Positions 49,180 through 50,417 of a stretch of 50,417 bases of DNA are shown in pieces. The notes under the pieces were generated by a model, which was given only the letters and a program-made list of their open reading frames with translations, searched no databases and had not been told where the DNA came from. The stretch is from assembly GCA_021413725.1 (NCBI GenBank), contig JAIOPU010000035.1, positions 1-50,417 of the forward strand, in the 5' to 3' direction. The stretch's first letter is position 1. Each line of letters opens with the position of its first letter. The position numbers were made by a program, and so were the translations under genes. This DNA comes from Armatimonadota bacterium. GTDB taxonomy: Bacteria > Armatimonadota > Fimbriimonadia > Fimbriimonadales > Fimbriimonadaceae.

Positions 49180-50184
49180 ATGAAGTGTGTTATCGGAGTA
49201 GATTTAGGCGGAACCAACGTGCGGGCGCAGGCGATTGACCGAGAGGGGAAAGCCGTCGGTCCCCGATGCGAACTCCCCTCCCGCGCCCAGGAGGGCACGG
49301 AGGTCATTCTAGACGCCCTCACCACCGTGATTCGCCAAGCCGCGAGTGGGGCGTCCATCGAACCGGAGGCCGTTGGCCTCGCCATCCCTGGGTTCGTTGA
49401 TGATGCCGCAGGAATGGTGCGTTGGGCTCCAAATTTTGGGCACAAGGAGGGCGACGTCTTCCACTACTGGAAAGATGTCCCGATCGGGCAGCCTCTTCGC
49501 CAGCGGCTAAATCTGCCGGTTCACATGGGGAATGACGCGAACCTTGCAGCTCTAGGCGAATATATGTTTGGCTCCGGGAAAGGCACGGCAAAGTGCCTTG
49601 TTATGATCACAATCGGCACTGGAATTGGCGGAGGGATTGTCATGGCCCCTACTTCGTTGCAGGGAGATGTAAGGGGTCCGGTTGTGCTACTCGGCGGAAA
49701 CCTTGGTGCCGCCGAACTCGGCCACATCCTTGTCAATCTCAACGGTCCCGATTGCAACGCGGGAAGCTACGGCGCGCTGGAGGCGTTCTGCCAACGTGAT
49801 GCGATCATCACCCGCGCTCGTCACAAAATTCAACGCGGTCGCCCGTCCACAATATATGATCTCGTCGAGGGCGATCTCACGAGAATCACGCCGAGAATCA
49901 TCTTTGAGGCTTGTGAAAAGGGCGATGAGGTCGCGCTGGAAGTCTACGAGGAAATCGGCACGTTCCTCGGAGCGGGGCTCGGTACTTGTATCAACATCTT
50001 CGCTCCCGATGTTATTGCCATCGGGGGACAAATCGCAAAGGCCGGGGAGTACATCCTTGGGGCGGCAAGAAAGTCGGCAAGAAACGTGGCAATCCCCGCC
50101 CTCTTTGAATTCGCCACGATCGGCCTCGCCGAGCAACTCGACGACGCAGGAATCCTTGGTGCCGCCGCGCTTGCGATGATATAA
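49180..50184 (+). CDS. ROK-family sugar kinase (glucokinase-like)
   Basis: 334 residues from the ATG at 49180; a longer frame upstream runs antisense through the AKR gene. ATP site VIGVDLGGTNVRAQAID at 4-20. Catalytic Asp in MGNDANLAALGE (about 125), and ITIGTGIGGGIVM follows. The ELGH motif is present, but the zinc signature C-x-C-G-x-x-G-C-x-E reads CNAGSYGALE, with one of three cysteines left, so structural zinc is unlikely. No helix-turn-helix, so a kinase and not an NagC/XylR-type repressor. Glucose is the most likely substrate, N-acetylmannosamine or other hexoses cannot be excluded. Confidence 0.9.
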   Translation: MKCVIGVDLGGTNVRAQAIDREGKAVGPRCELPSRAQEGTEVILDALTTVIRQAASGASIEPEAVGLAIPGFVDDAAGMVRWAPNFGHKEGDVFHYWKDVPIGQPLRQRLNLPVHMGNDANLAALGEYMFGSGKGTAKCLVMITIGTGIGGGIVMAPTSLQGDVRGPVVLLGGNLGAAELGHILVNLNGPDCNAGSYGALEAFCQRDAIITRARHKIQRGRPSTIYDLVEGDLTRITPRIIFEACEKGDEVALEVYEEIGTFLGAGLGTCINIFAPDVIAIGGQIAKAGEYILGAARKSARNVAIPALFEFATIGLAEQLDDAGILGAAALAMI

Positions 50185-50218
50185 AAAAGGGTGGCTCCGA
50201 CTGGAGCCACCCTTTTCA
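50185..50218. terminator. Bidirectional terminator
   Basis: A 10-bp stem GGGTGGCTCC / GGAGCCACCC (50189-50198, 50203-50212) is extended by A-T pairs; A and T runs on both sides let it serve the ROK gene and the convergent dockerin gene. Confidence 0.92.
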
Positions 50219-50234
50219 CTTGTCAGCGAGATTC

Positions 50235-50417
50235 TTAGTCTTCGTCTACGCCGTTGAAGTTGACGACAACTTCAGTATAGTCGCTCAAGTCAACTGCTCC
50301 GTCTCCGGTAACATCAGCTTCCTTGGGCTTGTGGCCATCGGCGCCGACGACGTCCCATGTGAGGTCTGTAGACACCGCATTAAAGTACGTCACGACGACT
50401 GTGTAGTCCGTCAAGTC
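50235..50417 (-). CDS. C-terminal dockerin-like domain of a fourth secreted protein, cut by the right edge
   Basis: The last 60 residues of a minus-strand gene that starts beyond the window; stop TAA at 50237-50235. It begins within the first EF-hand (DLTDYTVVVTYFN) and has the second as DVTGDGAVDLSDYTEVVVNFNGVDED. The Asp/Asn positions 1, 3, 5 and 12 of the loop are kept as in the three other dockerin-like proteins here. The insert GADGHKPKE between the helices is longer. The rest of the protein is unknown. Confidence 0.85.
   Translation of the reverse strand, partial: DLTDYTVVVTYFNAVSTDLTWDVVGADGHKPKEADVTGDGAVDLSDYTEVVVNFNGVDED

Noticed and set aside
1-50417. tRNA genes, rRNA, CRISPR arrays, integrases or transposases
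   Set aside because: None found: no cloverleaf-like stretches in the gaps, no regular short direct repeats, and no transposase or integrase motifs in any frame.

Overview
The window looks like chromosomal DNA of an Armatimonadota bacterium, most likely of the Fimbriimonadia type. This is inferred from the features together, not from a search. Two type IV-like prepilins carry the [12 protein letters not shown] leader followed by FPVFTQAK, several secreted proteins end in a dockerin-like EF-hand pair built on DLTDYT, and a PEP-CTERM protein, TAT-exported DUF1800/DUF1501 proteins and many starts without Shine-Dalgarno sites are also present. Genes are dense on both strands. I see no tRNA, rRNA, CRISPR array, phage or transposase gene.

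Left part (1-10.3 kb): a minus-strand run DUF4127 -> esterase -> Gfo/Idh/MocA oxidoreductase (cut by the left edge) lies back to back with a plus-strand GH20 hexosaminidase. A sialidase-like (Asp-box) dockerin protein and a MacB/FtsX-type permease follow. A soluble PAS-GAF histidine kinase and its OmpR-type regulator come next on the minus strand. Housekeeping block (10.6-23.8 kb): clpC, a thioesterase, a six-repeat propeller-dockerin protein, glutathione peroxidase, pterin carbinolamine dehydratase, yggS-sepF, leuD, an unknown protein, a third dockerin protein, thiolase, murJ, birA and a DinB-like protein.

Middle (23.9-38.7 kb): a PEP-CTERM metzincin-like protease, then a short membrane protein followed by DUF1800 and DUF1501 proteins. 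Next is an amino-sugar set (BadF-type GlcNAc/MurNAc kinase, murQ, GH65 lipoprotein). A murB/tsaB/secreted-protein operon, an orphan GAF histidine kinase and a SIS-domain sugar-phosphate enzyme follow. The part ends with a prepilin coupled to a tiny lipoprotein. Right part (38.7-50.4 kb): an isolated nuoF, a repeat-rich gap, ygfZ, a second prepilin/lipoprotein pair, ruvAB, dus, a small membrane protein, an acyl-CoA dehydrogenase, transaldolase, two possible microproteins, an aldo/keto-reductase-like protein, a ROK kinase and the C-terminus of a fourth dockerin protein at the right edge.

Three themes recur. (1) Amino-sugar and cell-wall turnover: GH20, MurNAc/GlcNAc kinase, MurQ, SIS enzyme, MurB, MurJ and ROK kinase. 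(2) Surface and secreted proteins with three kinds of C-terminal or N-terminal sorting signal: dockerin-like, PEP-CTERM, and prepilin or lipoprotein. (3) A promoter layout in which a TANNNT -10 box sits only 5-11 bases before the start codon, implying widespread leaderless mRNAs. The least explained items are the twin prepilin-lipoprotein cassettes, the W-x-x-K-x-V plus dockerin module, the two-hairpin repeats and the microprotein pair at 48.1-48.3 kb.
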